Positions 1 to 8,270 of a stretch of DNA of 39,698 bases are shown piece by piece. The first letter of the stretch is position 1. Every line of letters starts with the position of its first letter. Source of the stretch: an uncultured Verrucomicrobiota bacterium (GTDB taxonomy: Bacteria; Verrucomicrobiota; Kiritimatiellia; CAIQIC01; Lenti-01); the NCBI GenBank assembly GCA_937872095.1, contig CALMNW010000013.1, forward strand, positions 1 to 39,698. The letters are read 5' to 3'. Below the pieces are notes generated by a model, which saw nothing but the letters and a program-made list of their open reading frames with translations, was not told the origin of the DNA and did not search any database. The position numbers and the translations under genes were made by a program.

Positions 1-28
1 CGTCTTCCGCGTCCTCTCCGCCACCTAG
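1..28 (+). CDS. C-terminal tail of an upstream gene (partial)
   Basis: The first bases read in frame 2 as VFRVLSAT followed by TAG at 26-28. Every codon ends in C (GTC, TTC, CGC, CTC, TCC, GCC, ACC), which is the codon style of the host genes. This suggests the last eight residues of a plus-strand gene that begins outside the window. The tail resembles the YYRI/FYRV-type ends of secreted proteins such as the one at 17553. The fragment is too short for any functional statement. Confidence 0.35.
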
Positions 29-62
29 CCGTCACACGCTTTCGGACATTCCCAATTTTTTG

Positions 63-151
63 GGCCGATTTTTCCACGCTACGTAAAAAGTTTGGCTGAG
101 TTTTACGTAGCACGTAAAAACTTTGGCCGATTTTTCCACAGTGTGGAAAAA
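63..151. repeat. Cluster of direct and inverted repeats downstream of the Fur-family gene
   Basis: The string GGCCGATTTTTCCAC occurs at 63-77 and again at 125-139. Between the copies lies an 11-bp inverted repeat, GCTACGTAAAA at 78-88 and TTTTACGTAGC at 101-111. The right copy continues into the palindrome TTTTTCCAC-AGT-GTGGAAAAA at 131-151. The last palindrome belongs to the same family as those at 7850 and 22301. Its position between a plus-strand gene end and the Fur-family gene end fits a bidirectional terminator or an interspersed repeat. Confidence 0.7.
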
Positions 152-190
152 CCACAAGCTGCGATTTGTGGAGCGCGGGAAGCGGTTCGG

Positions 191-634
191 TCAGGCGCCG
201 GCGGCGGCGGTTTGGCAAGCCACGCATTCGCCGACGATCATCATTTCGACCCGGCGCACGCTGCCTTCGACGCATTTCTGGGCCTGGGAAGCCATTTCGC
301 GGCAGGCGTCGTGGGCCGCCACGTTGTCGATGCGGCCGCATTTTTCGCAGAGGAAATGCGCATGGGTCTCCACGTTGCCGTCGTAGCGGGCATGTCCCTT
401 CCAGGTCGCGACCCGCCACGCCATGCCGGCCGATTCGAGCGCGTTCATCGTCCGGTAGACGGTGAACAGGGACATCTGGCGCATGCGGGGCTTGACCGCC
501 CGATAGAGGTGTTCGACGTCGGGATGGTCGTAGCGCCCCGCCAGTTCGCGGCAAATCAAGAGGCGCTGCCGCGTCAGGCGCAAGCCGGCGGCATTGAAAG
601 CGGATCGCAATTGGCGGTCGGTCATTCTTTTCAT
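191..634 (-). CDS. Fur-family metal-responsive transcriptional regulator
   Basis: This 147-residue protein is a Fur superfamily repressor (Fur/Zur/PerR type), a cytosolic dimer that binds operators when loaded with metal or sensing peroxide. The N-terminal winged helix covers about 10-80, including LRLTRQRLLICREL and the MSLFTVYRTMNALESAG recognition region. The C-terminal half has the metal motif HAHF (91-94) and two cysteine pairs, C96-x2-C99 and C137-x2-C140, as in the structural zinc site of PerR and many Fur proteins. The ATG at 634 is preceded by GAAGG. The gene lies 41 bp downstream of the nucleotidase on the same strand, so they may be co-transcribed. Which metal or signal it senses cannot be decided from sequence. 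Confidence 0.93.
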   Translation of the reverse strand: MKRMTDRQLRSAFNAAGLRLTRQRLLICRELAGRYDHPDVEHLYRAVKPRMRQMSLFTVYRTMNALESAGMAWRVATWKGHARYDGNVETHAHFLCEKCGRIDNVAAHDACREMASQAQKCVEGSVRRVEMMIVGECVACQTAAAGA

Positions 635-675
635 GGTGCCTTCATTTAAGCATGTTGTGCAACTTTTGGCAAGAT

Positions 676-1611
676 TTATCCTGAAATTTGATTGGCGACC
701 CCGAACGGGATGTGCACGGAGGGCGTACTGGCCGCTACGGGCTCCAGATGCACCATCTGGTCGTCGAAGAACAGATGGGGCTTGAGGATGTCCAGCACGC
801 GCTTTTTCTCGATGCCCCCCATCAGGAAAACCTCGTCGGCCTCGAGGCCCAGGGACGAAAGGGTGGTGTTGAGCCGCTCGTGGGCGGGCGCCCCCCGCGC
901 CGTCACGATCGAGATGCGCAGCAAGCGCTTGCGTCCGGAATCGTCCTGCGCCCGCGCGATGTCCATCTTCTGGAAATACGACAATTGCTGCAGCAGGGGC
1001 ATCAGCGGGCCGGCCTTCAGCGGGCGGGCGCGGTTTTCCAGCTCGTATTGGCGGAACTGCTCCAGGTCGTTCGTCTTCTTGTAGACCTGCTCCGCCTCGT
1101 CGTCCACCAGGACGCCGTCGAAATCGAACGCGATGCGCAGCTGGTCGTCTTCCTCGTCGTCGACGGCCGCGCAAGGCAGGACGTGGCCGGCCGGATAGCC
1201 GAGGGCGACCGCTTCCTTGACCTGTTCCGCATTCGTGCTGAGATAAAGCGAGGCGTTCACGGACTCCATGAACGGATAGGGCTTGCGGCCGGCCATGAAA
1301 AACGCGCGCGTGATGTCGAGGCCGTACTCGCGGACGGCGTCCATCACCCGCATGCCGTCGTCGGCGTGGTAGCGCGACAGGATCACCACCTCCACCGGAT
1401 GCTCTTCGGGATACATCCGGTTCAGCATCAGCAGGCGCCGGATGAAGGGAAACCCCGTGCCCGGCTTCGGGACGTCGCGCCGGTGTTCGTGCTGGTAGCG
1501 ACGGAAGGCTTCCAGCCCCTGCTCCAGATACAAGGCATGCTCGAACGACAGGTCGAACAGCACCGTGGACGACACGGCCACGACGAATTTCTTCTCGATG
1601 GGATAGGACAT
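676..1611 (-). CDS. Cytosolic 5'-nucleotidase family protein (PF06189-like)
   Basis: This 311-residue protein resembles the cytosolic 5'-nucleotidase IA family, which dephosphorylates nucleoside monophosphates. The start YPIEKKFVVAVSSTVLFDL is characteristic of the family. A HAD-like block FDFDGVLVDDEAE lies mid-protein, followed by a lysine/arginine-rich stretch and FFDDQ near the C-terminus. The ATG at 1611 is chosen because AAGGAG lies 12 bases upstream and the family consensus begins there; an in-frame ATG at 1650 would add 13 residues without similarity. It is the first gene of a two-gene unit with the Fur-family regulator. Substrate preference is unknown. Confidence 0.85.
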   Translation of the reverse strand: MSYPIEKKFVVAVSSTVLFDLSFEHALYLEQGLEAFRRYQHEHRRDVPKPGTGFPFIRRLLMLNRMYPEEHPVEVVILSRYHADDGMRVMDAVREYGLDITRAFFMAGRKPYPFMESVNASLYLSTNAEQVKEAVALGYPAGHVLPCAAVDDEEDDQLRIAFDFDGVLVDDEAEQVYKKTNDLEQFRQYELENRARPLKAGPLMPLLQQLSYFQKMDIARAQDDSGRKRLLRISIVTARGAPAHERLNTTLSSLGLEADEVFLMGGIEKKRVLDILKPHLFFDDQMVHLEPVAASTPSVHIPFGVANQISG

Positions 1612-1779
1612 GGGAACGCCGGACTCCTTCTTTTCGCAAACGCCCGGCATTGTCGACGCTTCCCGCTGGACTGCAAGCCCTTTTCTCGGCGGCGATTTTG
1701 CGCGATTTTAACCTTCCGGCGGTTGCGGATGGGGTCGAATGGACGGATAGTATAAAGGGATGATTGAGAGGAGGTCGCC

Positions 1780-2109
1780 ATGCTGGTACTCGCCAACCGA
1801 AAGTTGGAAAATGCCGAAGTGGTTGCCGCCAAGGGCCGCCTCGACACCGCCACTTCGCGTTTGCTCGAGGCTCACTGCGGCGACCTTCTCCACTCCGGCT
1901 GCAAATGCCTCGTCTTCGATTTCAACGGGCTTCAATTCCTGAGCAGCGCGGGGTTGCGGACCATCCTCGGCCTCTCCAAACGCATCCATGCCGGCGGCGG
2001 CAAGCTGGTTTTTACTGGCGTCCACGGTTCCATCCGCGATATGTTCGACGTCGCCGGTTTTCTGGATTCCTTCCCCGTGGTGGAGCAGGTGGAAGCCGGC
2101 ATCGCCTGA
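1780..2109 (+). CDS. STAS-domain anti-sigma factor antagonist
   Basis: This 109-residue single-domain protein is of the SpoIIAA/RsbV type. In that family the unphosphorylated form binds a serine-kinase anti-sigma factor and so frees a sigma factor or other partner. The key loop is FNGLQFLSSAGLR (49-60), with candidate phosphorylation serines S55 and S56. The helix-strand pattern covers the whole chain. AGAGGAGG lies seven bases before the ATG. A TATAAA at 1751-1756 could be a -10 box, but no matching -35 is clear. The next gene starts 15 bp after the stop and may be co-transcribed. An RsbW-like ATPase fused to CBS domains is encoded at 16571, but nothing in the sequence shows that the two interact. 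Confidence 0.9.
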   Translation: MLVLANRKLENAEVVAAKGRLDTATSRLLEAHCGDLLHSGCKCLVFDFNGLQFLSSAGLRTILGLSKRIHAGGGKLVFTGVHGSIRDMFDVAGFLDSFPVVEQVEAGIA

Positions 2110-2124
2110 TCGCATCGGAGACCC

Positions 2125-2982
2125 GTGAAAAAAGCGCTGAAGATCCTCGTGGGCATTTTTATCGTCTTGGGCCTGGTTTTTGCCGCGCTCGAACTGTCGC
2201 TGAACCGGCTCGTCCTGAACGGCGTCAACGCCGTCGGCCCCGCCGCCCTCGGCGTGCCGGTCGCCCTGCAGGGCGCCGACGTTTCGCTCGTGCGCGGGAA
2301 AGCCGCCTTGCGCGGGCTCCACGTCGGCAATCCCGAAGGCTATAAAACCGACGGACTGCTCGATCTGGGTTCCGTTTCCGTCGTGCTCGATGCGTCCACG
2401 CTGTTTTCCGACGTGATCGTCGTCCGGTCGATCCTGATCGACGGTCTGGCCGTCACCTACGAAAAGGGGCTGCTCAACAGCAATCTCGGCGCGCTCATCG
2501 ACCAGCTCGCCAGCGGCGAGGAGGAAACCGACGAAGCCGCGGCCGAAGAAAGCGCCGCGGAAGAATCCGCCGGCAAGAAGGTCGTCATCGAAAAGCTCGT
2601 CATCGCCGACAGCCAGATGAACTTCTCCGTCACCGGCGCGGCGGCCCTGACCGGCGGCGGGGCCATTCCGATCCCGCTGCCGCGGATCGTCCTGACCGAT
2701 CTCGGCAAGGAGGAGGAAGGGCTCACGCTCGTCGAAGCCGTCGCGCACGTCCTGAAGGCCATCGCCGGGGCGACCGGCACCGCCATCGCCGGCGCCGGCA
2801 ACCTGCTCGGCGACGGAGCCGGGGCCGTGTTCGGCGCCGGCAAAGCCGTCGGCGGCGGCGCGGTGGGGCTTGTCGCCGGGGACGCGGACGAAAAAGACGG
2901 CGCCACGGCCGCCCAACCCGATTCCGGCACCTCCAGCAAAACGGCAGCCGAGGCCCTGGGCCACCTCTTGGGAAAACAATGA
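2125..2982 (+). CDS. AsmA-like envelope protein
   Basis: This 285-residue protein has one N-terminal membrane anchor (KILVGIFIVLGLVFAAL, about 4-22). A periplasmic part follows with the pattern seen in AsmA/TamB-type proteins: ALGVPVALQGADVSL, GLHVGNPEGY and VVRSILIDGLAVTYE. Known family members are envelope proteins involved in lipid transport or outer-membrane homeostasis. An acidic Ala/Glu segment (about 131-150) and a glycine/alanine-rich stretch near 215-250 make up the rest. The start is GTG at 2125 with GGAG four bases before it; an ATG start is not available nearby. The last four bases overlap the yhhQ start (ATGA), so translation is probably coupled. The specific role is unknown. Confidence 0.75.
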   Translation: MKKALKILVGIFIVLGLVFAALELSLNRLVLNGVNAVGPAALGVPVALQGADVSLVRGKAALRGLHVGNPEGYKTDGLLDLGSVSVVLDASTLFSDVIVVRSILIDGLAVTYEKGLLNSNLGALIDQLASGEEETDEAAAEESAAEESAGKKVVIEKLVIADSQMNFSVTGAAALTGGGAIPIPLPRIVLTDLGKEEEGLTLVEAVAHVLKAIAGATGTAIAGAGNLLGDGAGAVFGAGKAVGGGAVGLVAGDADEKDGATAAQPDSGTSSKTAAEALGHLLGKQ

Positions 2983-3710
2983 ATATCCCCGAACTCCCCT
3001 CCGTTTCCTCCCGGCGCTGGCTGGCGCCCATCACCGCGGTGTTCTGCACCGTGCTGGTGATTTCCAACGTTTCCGCCATCAAGCCGCTGGCGATCCCCGG
3101 CCTGCCGTTCGTCCTGATGGACGGCGGCAACCTGTTGTTCCCCATTTCCTACATCTTCGGCGACATCCTCGTCGAAGTCTACGGCTACGCGCAATCCCGC
3201 CGCATCATCTGGCTCGGGTTCGTCCTGAACGCCTTCGCGGCCGGCGCGTTTTCGCTCGTCGCGATCCTGCCGCCGGCGCCGGGCTGGGAAAACTTCTACG
3301 CCCCCGGGGTGCCGATGCAGGACGCTTTTGCCTCCATCCTGCTGCAAACGCCGCGGGTGGTCCTCGGCAGCGTCGTGGCCTTCTGGTGCGGATCGTTCCT
3401 CAACGCCTGGGTCATGGCGAAGATGAAGGTCTGGACGTCGGGCCGCCATCTCTGGATGCGCACCATCGGCAGCACCATCGCCGGCGAAGGCGTCGATTCG
3501 CTGCTGTTCACGGCCCTCGCGTTCGGCGGCGTCTGGCCGCTGCAACTCGTCCTGCAGGTGATCTTCTGGAACTTCGTCCTCAAGACCGGCTACGAAATCC
3601 TCGCCACCCCCCTCACCTACGTCATCGTCCACCGCCTCAAGCGCGCCGAACGTTCCGACCCCTTCGACGTCCAAACCCGTTTCTCCCCCTTCCGCCTCGG
3701 CGACTCCTGA
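2979..3710 (+). CDS. yhhQ: Queuosine precursor transporter, YhhQ family
   Basis: This 243-residue integral membrane protein belongs to the YhhQ/TIGR00697 family, which imports 7-cyano-7-deazaguanine or related queuosine precursors for tRNA modification. Family signatures are visible: VISNVSAIKPL (TM1), FPISYIFGDILVEVYGYAQSRR, and GSTIAGEGVDSLLFTALAFGG, followed by FWNFVLKTGYEILATPLTYVIV. About six hydrophobic helices are predicted, and the length is normal for the family. The ATG overlaps the preceding AsmA-like stop by four bases. It converges with the GGDEF gene 23 bp downstream. No queuosine biosynthesis genes lie in the window. Confidence 0.92.
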   Translation: MNIPELPSVSSRRWLAPITAVFCTVLVISNVSAIKPLAIPGLPFVLMDGGNLLFPISYIFGDILVEVYGYAQSRRIIWLGFVLNAFAAGAFSLVAILPPAPGWENFYAPGVPMQDAFASILLQTPRVVLGSVVAFWCGSFLNAWVMAKMKVWTSGRHLWMRTIGSTIAGEGVDSLLFTALAFGGVWPLQLVLQVIFWNFVLKTGYEILATPLTYVIVHRLKRAERSDPFDVQTRFSPFRLGDS

Positions 3711-3733
3711 GCGCCGCCGGCACGGCCGGCCGG

Positions 3734-4705
3734 TCAACCCAGCGCGCTGGCGATCCGGTTGCGTCCCGCCTGCTTGGCCTGGTAGAGAAATTCGTCGGCC
3801 GCCCGCACGAGGGCGTCGACGCTGCGGAAATTCTCGCCCCACAGCGTGGCCACGCCCAGGGAAATCGTCACCGGCACGGCGCGGCCGTCCCACAAGAACC
3901 GGTGGGATTCGACGGTGCGCCGGATGCGTTCCGCCATCGCCCGGACCTGCCGTTCGTCCGCCGCCCGCTCGATGATGGCGAATTCTTCCCCGCCGACGCG
4001 GGCGAACCAATCCTCGCCGCGCAACGCCCGGCCGACGACTCCGGCCAATTCCCGCAGGATGAGGTCCCCGGCCGGATGGCCGTGGACGTCGTTGATCTGC
4101 TTGAAGTGGTCGAGGTCGAAGGCGATCAGGCTGAGAGGCGTTCCGTGGCGCCGGGCATGGGCGAAGTCGTTCTTCAGCTGGTCGAGGAAATAGCGCTTGT
4201 TGTAGATGCCCGTGAGGGCGTCCTTGGTGGCCGAGTCGTATTGGTGCCGGTAGAAATCTTCCTCGAGGCCGTCGTGGAAACTCAGTTTCAGGATCGTCTC
4301 GGGCCCCAGGCGGATCCGGTCCCCGTCCTGGAGCACCTGCCGGCCGAGCCGGCGGCCGTCGAGGAGGAACGTGCCGTTGGTGCTGTCGAGATCGGCGATC
4401 CAGACCTGGCCCCGGTCGTCCAGCTCGACCCGGGCATGCTCCCGGGAGACGCCGTCGTCGTCCAGGCAGATGCCGCAATCGGCCGCCCGGCCGATGACGG
4501 TCGCGCCGGTCAGCGGAAACGTCTTGCCGATGGCGCGGCCGGACAGGGCGATGAAAAACGCCTGGCGCTTCCGCGCGGGTTCCGCGGCGGCCGGCGCGGC
4601 GCGCAGGAGCGGATCCGGAAACTCGATCAGAACGGTCTGATCGGGTTCGCGTTCCGCCGGTGTATGGGCGGCGCCGTTTTTCGCCTGGGCCGGGTCGTCG
4701 TTCAT
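3734..4705 (-). CDS. FHA-GGDEF diguanylate cyclase
   Basis: This 323-residue soluble protein joins an FHA phosphothreonine-binding domain (about 50-145; VIGRAADCGICLDDDGVSREH and LDSTNGTFLLDGRRL) to a GGDEF domain (about 160-320). The active-site loop is RVGGEEF (236-242), which should make cyclic di-GMP from two GTP. The inhibitory I-site R229-x-x-D232 is also intact, so product inhibition is expected. No transmembrane segment is present, so input is probably a phosphorylated protein partner. The ATG at 4705 is taken because the FHA-containing frame has no other good start before the divergent pseudouridine synthase gene. No strong Shine-Dalgarno is visible. The closest alternative is a longer start overlapping that gene. 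Confidence 0.92.
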   Translation of the reverse strand: MNDDPAQAKNGAAHTPAEREPDQTVLIEFPDPLLRAAPAAAEPARKRQAFFIALSGRAIGKTFPLTGATVIGRAADCGICLDDDGVSREHARVELDDRGQVWIADLDSTNGTFLLDGRRLGRQVLQDGDRIRLGPETILKLSFHDGLEEDFYRHQYDSATKDALTGIYNKRYFLDQLKNDFAHARRHGTPLSLIAFDLDHFKQINDVHGHPAGDLILRELAGVVGRALRGEDWFARVGGEEFAIIERAADERQVRAMAERIRRTVESHRFLWDGRAVPVTISLGVATLWGENFRSVDALVRAADEFLYQAKQAGRNRIASALG

Positions 4706-4815
4706 TCGCGCCCGTATACAACCGGTGGCGGCCGGGTTCAAGCCTCTTGTCGCGCCGCCAAGGAATTTTCCTTCCGGCTCGACGGCGCCTCCGCCCCCCG
4801 CTATTCTTCCCGGAC

Positions 4816-5679
4816 ATGAAGCGTTCCGCCCCTCCAGTTCCCGCTCTCCGGCGATTGCCGCCCGTGCGCCGCAACGGCACGCCCCTGCTCGACCATCTGG
4901 CCGACTGCCTCGCTCTTTCCCGGCGCGCCGCCAAGAACCTCCTCGACGACCGTCTCGTCTTCGTGAATGGCCGCCGCATCTGGATGGCCAAGCACCTGCT
5001 CCAGACCCGCGACGCCGTCGAACTCCTGCCCGATGCCGTCGCCCCGCAGCCAAACCGGGAAACCCCCGTCCGCATTCTGCTCGACGATCCGGCGTTCCTC
5101 GTCGCCGACAAGCCGCCGCGGCTGCTCACCGTCGGCGAAAAGTCCCTGGAAATCCGGTTGCGCGACCAGCTCGGCCTGCCCGGCTTGCGCGCCGTGCACC
5201 GCCTCGACAAGGACACGTCCGGTTGCGTCCTGTTCGCCAAGGACGAAGAGACCCGCCGCGCGCTCGTCGCGCAGTTCGAGGAAGGCCGCGTCCGCAAGCT
5301 CTACCACGCCCTCGTCGCCGGCAACCTCGCCGAACCGCAAATGGACATCCGCATGCCCGTGGACCATTTGCCCGCCGTCAGCCACGTCCGCCAGGTCGCC
5401 GCGCAGTCCAAGCCGCCCCGGGCGGCCCACTTGACCGTCGCCATCGAAACCGGCCGCACCCACCAGATCCGCATCCATCTCCACCACGCCGGCACTCCCG
5501 TGCTGGGCGACCGCCAGTACTTCAGCGCCCGCAGCGCCGATTTTCCCGAAGTGCCCCGCCAGATGCTGCACGCCTCCGAGCTGCGGTTCGCGCATCCCGC
5601 CACCGGCAAGCCCATCGCCGCCGCGGCGCCCCTCCCGAAGGACTTCCGCAACTGGATGCGGACCCTGCGCCTGACCTAG
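4816..5679 (+). CDS. RluA-family RNA pseudouridine synthase
   Basis: This 287-residue protein isomerises uridine to pseudouridine in rRNA or tRNA. An S4-like RNA-binding segment precedes the catalytic domain (LDHLADCLALSRRAAKNLLD, then VFVNGRR). The catalytic motif HRLDKDTSG has the nucleophilic aspartate at D131. Other RluA signatures are LVADKPPRLLTV, ETGRTHQIRIHLHHAG, PVLGDRQY and MLHASELRFAHP. The ATG at 4816 gives the family's usual N-terminus; an upstream in-frame start at 4660 would run into the promoter region of the divergent GGDEF gene. The stop lies 3 bp from the end of the convergent TlpA-like gene. The exact target uridine cannot be told from sequence. Confidence 0.9.
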   Translation: MKRSAPPVPALRRLPPVRRNGTPLLDHLADCLALSRRAAKNLLDDRLVFVNGRRIWMAKHLLQTRDAVELLPDAVAPQPNRETPVRILLDDPAFLVADKPPRLLTVGEKSLEIRLRDQLGLPGLRAVHRLDKDTSGCVLFAKDEETRRALVAQFEEGRVRKLYHALVAGNLAEPQMDIRMPVDHLPAVSHVRQVAAQSKPPRAAHLTVAIETGRTHQIRIHLHHAGTPVLGDRQYFSARSADFPEVPRQMLHASELRFAHPATGKPIAAAAPLPKDFRNWMRTLRLT

Positions 5680-5682
5680 CCC

Positions 5683-7752
5683 CTATTCGCCCGCGGACGC
5701 TTCCTCGGCCGCTTCCGCGGACGGCTCGGTGGTTTGAGGCGCCGGCGGCCAGACGACGTCGTACATCTCGATCTTCTGGCCCAGCAGATACAGAATCGGC
5801 TTGCCCGCCGCGTCGAGCGCGAAAATCGCCTGCGACCGGTAATCCAGATCCTGCTTGAGCCGCGTCTTCCCCGCGACATCCAGGAAGCGCAATTCGCTCC
5901 AGGTCGCCGCCACGAGCAGGTCTTCCGCGGCCGACAGCGGCACGACGTAGAGGCCGCGCAGCGATTCGTCGTCGTCCAGTTTCCGGCGCCAGGGTTCGCC
6001 GTCGGGCAATCGCCGGCCGAACAGTTCCGCCTTCCGGGTGCGGTAGTTCGTGCTCGTGCCCTTCTTCGTCACGGCATAGAACTCCTGATAGCCGACGATC
6101 GCATCGCCCTCCGGCGTGTGCAGGTAGACCAACTCGGGAATTTCGCCTTGTTCGTTCGTCGCGCACATGTCCGCCGGCAGCTCGAACGAGACCGCGATTT
6201 CGCCGCTGGCGGCGTCCACCACCGCGGCCTGCGTGCCGTCCAGCCGCAGGAACGTCCGCGGCGGAATCGCCGTGGCGATCCGCTCCATGCCCGCGCCCAC
6301 GCTGCGCGGCGCTTCGCCGGACTGCACTTCCCGGCTCCAGCGCAGCTTGAAGACTTTCGGGTCCAGGCTCACGTCTCGGGAGCGGGACGGACGGCTGCGG
6401 GGCCGCGCGCCTTTTTCGAGGGCCTGCAATTCCTCCACCGTGTAGGGCGTCGCGCTTTCCAGCGTTTCGCCCGCCAGCAGTTCGTCCACGGCCCGTTTCA
6501 GATCCTTCTCCAGCTTCGGCGAAAAGCCGACCCGCCGGCCCTGCACGACGCCGTCCTTGCCCACCACGACGATGCACGGGATCCCGGTGACCTTGAACGC
6601 CTCCTTCGCGTCGTCCGGCCCCAGGCCGATCGCATAGGCCAGCTTGTTCTTCGCCACGAGCTTTTCGACCTCGTCCCGGCTTTCCGCGTCGTCCGTGCTG
6701 AACCCGACCACCGCGACCTCCGGGTTCTCCGCATAGGCCTCCGCAAGCTTCTTCATCTCCGGCAGCGCCCGCACGCACGGCCCGCACCACGTCGCCCAGA
6801 AATCGATGACCACCACTTTGCCCTTCTGTTCGGACAGCTTGAACGTCCCGCCGTCCAGCAGCGGCAGTTCGAAGTCCGGCGCCTCCTGGCCCGACAGCTC
6901 GAAGCGTTCCAGGCCGGCCGCTTTCTCGATGGCCCGGTCGGCGGCCTCGATTTCTTCGGCTTGCTCTTCCTCGGGCGTGACGACGTCTTCCGCGGCCCCT
7001 TCCGGCGGCGCGAAAACGAAGGCGTCGTCCGCGATCGGTTCGTTCACCCGCTGTTCCCGCACCACGTAGGAGATTTTCACGTCGCGCATGGCGCGGGCGT
7101 ATTCCGGTTCGTCCTCCGCATCGTCCTCCGGCTTGGCCGGCGCCCATTCCGGCGTCGGCACGCTTTCGATCCGGCGCAGCAGGCCCGTTTCCGCATCCAG
7201 CCAGATTTTCACCCAGGCGGTTTTCACCATGGAATCCATCAAGGTCACGAGCACCTCGCAGGGCCGCCCGTCGAGCTCTTCGTCCGGCAGGCGGCGCGTG
7301 CCTTCCGCGCCGAGCATGTCGTCCAGGACGTCGGCCCGTTCGGCGGCGTTCGTCTGCAGCAGCAGTTTCTTGTCCGACTGCAGCATCAGCATGTCCGTCT
7401 GGAAATCCTCCAGGAACGCGAACAAGCCGCCTTCCGCGGATTCCCGGCGATACTCGTTCTTCATCATCTTCTGGTAGGTCGTCGCGTTCGTCCCGAGCAC
7501 GTAGAGCTCGGCGAAGGGCCCCTTGGCCACCAAGGCGTCGGGCCGGCGGAAGATGAATTCCGTCTCCATGATCTGCTGGCTTTTCATCCCGCCCATGGCG
7601 ATTTCCATGCGCAATTCCCCCTTTTCCCGCACGGTCTGGAGCGCGTCCAGCTTCGCGGGCAGCTGCGCCCGCCATTCGTCCAGCGCTTCGTCCGCCGCGC
7701 TCGTTCCCGCCCACAGGCACCCCGCCAACGCGATCGCCGCCCATCTGTTCAT
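5683..7752 (-). CDS. Exported protein with LolA/DUF2092-like, TlpA thioredoxin and C-terminal domains
   Basis: This 689-residue protein has a signal peptide (RWAAIALAGCLWAGTSAADE). A first domain (about 25-240; ELRMEIAMGGMKSQQIMETE, WLDAETGLLRRIE) resembles the DUF2092/LolA-like lipoprotein-carrier fold. A thioredoxin-like TlpA/ResA domain (about 290-430) starts at APDFELPLLDGG and has the redox motif WCGPC, with cysteines 323 and 326, and a cis-proline segment GIPCIVVV. The last 240 residues have beta-rich repeats that may form a propeller-like sensor domain. AGGAGG lies seven bases before the ATG at 7752. A periplasmic disulfide-exchange role is likely, but the three-part combination is unusual. 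The extra cysteine just after the cis-proline position is also worth noting. Confidence 0.85.
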   Translation of the reverse strand: MNRWAAIALAGCLWAGTSAADEALDEWRAQLPAKLDALQTVREKGELRMEIAMGGMKSQQIMETEFIFRRPDALVAKGPFAELYVLGTNATTYQKMMKNEYRRESAEGGLFAFLEDFQTDMLMLQSDKKLLLQTNAAERADVLDDMLGAEGTRRLPDEELDGRPCEVLVTLMDSMVKTAWVKIWLDAETGLLRRIESVPTPEWAPAKPEDDAEDEPEYARAMRDVKISYVVREQRVNEPIADDAFVFAPPEGAAEDVVTPEEEQAEEIEAADRAIEKAAGLERFELSGQEAPDFELPLLDGGTFKLSEQKGKVVVIDFWATWCGPCVRALPEMKKLAEAYAENPEVAVVGFSTDDAESRDEVEKLVAKNKLAYAIGLGPDDAKEAFKVTGIPCIVVVGKDGVVQGRRVGFSPKLEKDLKRAVDELLAGETLESATPYTVEELQALEKGARPRSRPSRSRDVSLDPKVFKLRWSREVQSGEAPRSVGAGMERIATAIPPRTFLRLDGTQAAVVDAASGEIAVSFELPADMCATNEQGEIPELVYLHTPEGDAIVGYQEFYAVTKKGTSTNYRTRKAELFGRRLPDGEPWRRKLDDDESLRGLYVVPLSAAEDLLVAATWSELRFLDVAGKTRLKQDLDYRSQAIFALDAAGKPILYLLGQKIEMYDVVWPPAPQTTEPSAEAAEEASAGE

Positions 7753-7849
7753 CACGCACCTCCTGAATGCGGAGAGTCTACGCGCCCCGGCAAACCGTTG
7801 GCAAGACCCGAAAGACGGGCCGCGGCCACCGGTTTCCCCCGCAACGGAA

Positions 7850-7880
7850 AAAGGGTTTTCCACGCCGTGGAAAACCCTTT
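7850..7880. terminator. Perfect 31-bp palindrome, TTTTCCACG-type, after infA
   Basis: The arms 7850-7864 (AAAGGGTTTTCCACG) and 7866-7880 are perfectly complementary around a single central base at 7865. It lies 25 bp beyond the infA stop and about 100 bp before the next gene on the same strand. It could form a terminator or transcript-end hairpin for infA. It is also a member of a recurring palindrome family also seen at 131-151 and 22301-22337. Confidence 0.7.
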
Positions 7881-7904
7881 GCCTGCTCCCGGAAACGAGA
7901 AAAT

Positions 7905-8129
7905 TCAGTTCTTTTCGCGGAACGTGATGCGGCCCTTCGTCAAATCCGTCGGGCTGATTTCCACCGTGACCTTGTCGCCCGTGGTGATCTTGATGAAATG
8001 CCGCCGCATCTTGCCCGAGATGTGGGCCAGGATTTCATGGCCGTTCGCCAGCCGCACGCGATACATCGTCGCCGGCAGCACCTTCACCACCTCGCCGGGC
8101 ACCGTAATCAGATCGCTTTCTTTCGCCAT
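7905..8129 (-). CDS. infA: Translation initiation factor IF-1
   Basis: This 74-residue protein is IF-1, an OB-fold (S1-like) factor that binds the ribosomal A site during initiation. Typical segments are [37 protein letters not shown] and [21 protein letters not shown]; the length matches the family norm of about 72. The start Met-Ala-Lys-Glu is standard. A purine-rich AAAGGAG lies upstream in the leader. It is divergent from mutS, with about 140 bp between them. The palindrome at 7850 probably ends its transcript. Confidence 0.97.
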   Translation of the reverse strand: MAKESDLITVPGEVVKVLPATMYRVRLANGHEILAHISGKMRRHFIKITTGDKVTVEISPTDLTKGRITFREKN

Positions 8130-8270
8130 ACGCCTTGAACCGCTCCTTTACCCAACCTATTGCGGCGGTTTATAGCAGAGGGCGGCCGGCCAATGCAACC
8201 CTTTCGCGCCGGTCCGGCCCCGTTTAGGCTGTTCAGCGGTCCCGCGGTTTGGTTCACTTTTCCCCCGACG

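Noticed and set aside
191-1639. Long minus-strand frame (482 codons) joining the Fur-family gene to sequence antisense-frame to the 5'-nucleotidase
   Set aside because: Its first 335 codons are Arg/Pro/Gly-rich out-of-frame reading of the nucleotidase gene. Only the last 147 codons match Fur, and they have their own ATG and GAAGG site.
1723-1756. Sigma70 promoter for the STAS gene (TTGCGG...TATAAA)
   Set aside because: The spacing between the two hexamers is 22 bases, too long for a standard promoter, so only a possible -10 is mentioned.
2457-5297. 946-codon minus-strand open frame
   Set aside because: It crosses the AsmA-like, yhhQ, GGDEF and pseudouridine synthase genes out of frame. The Arg/Pro-rich composition is typical of shadow frames in GC-rich DNA.
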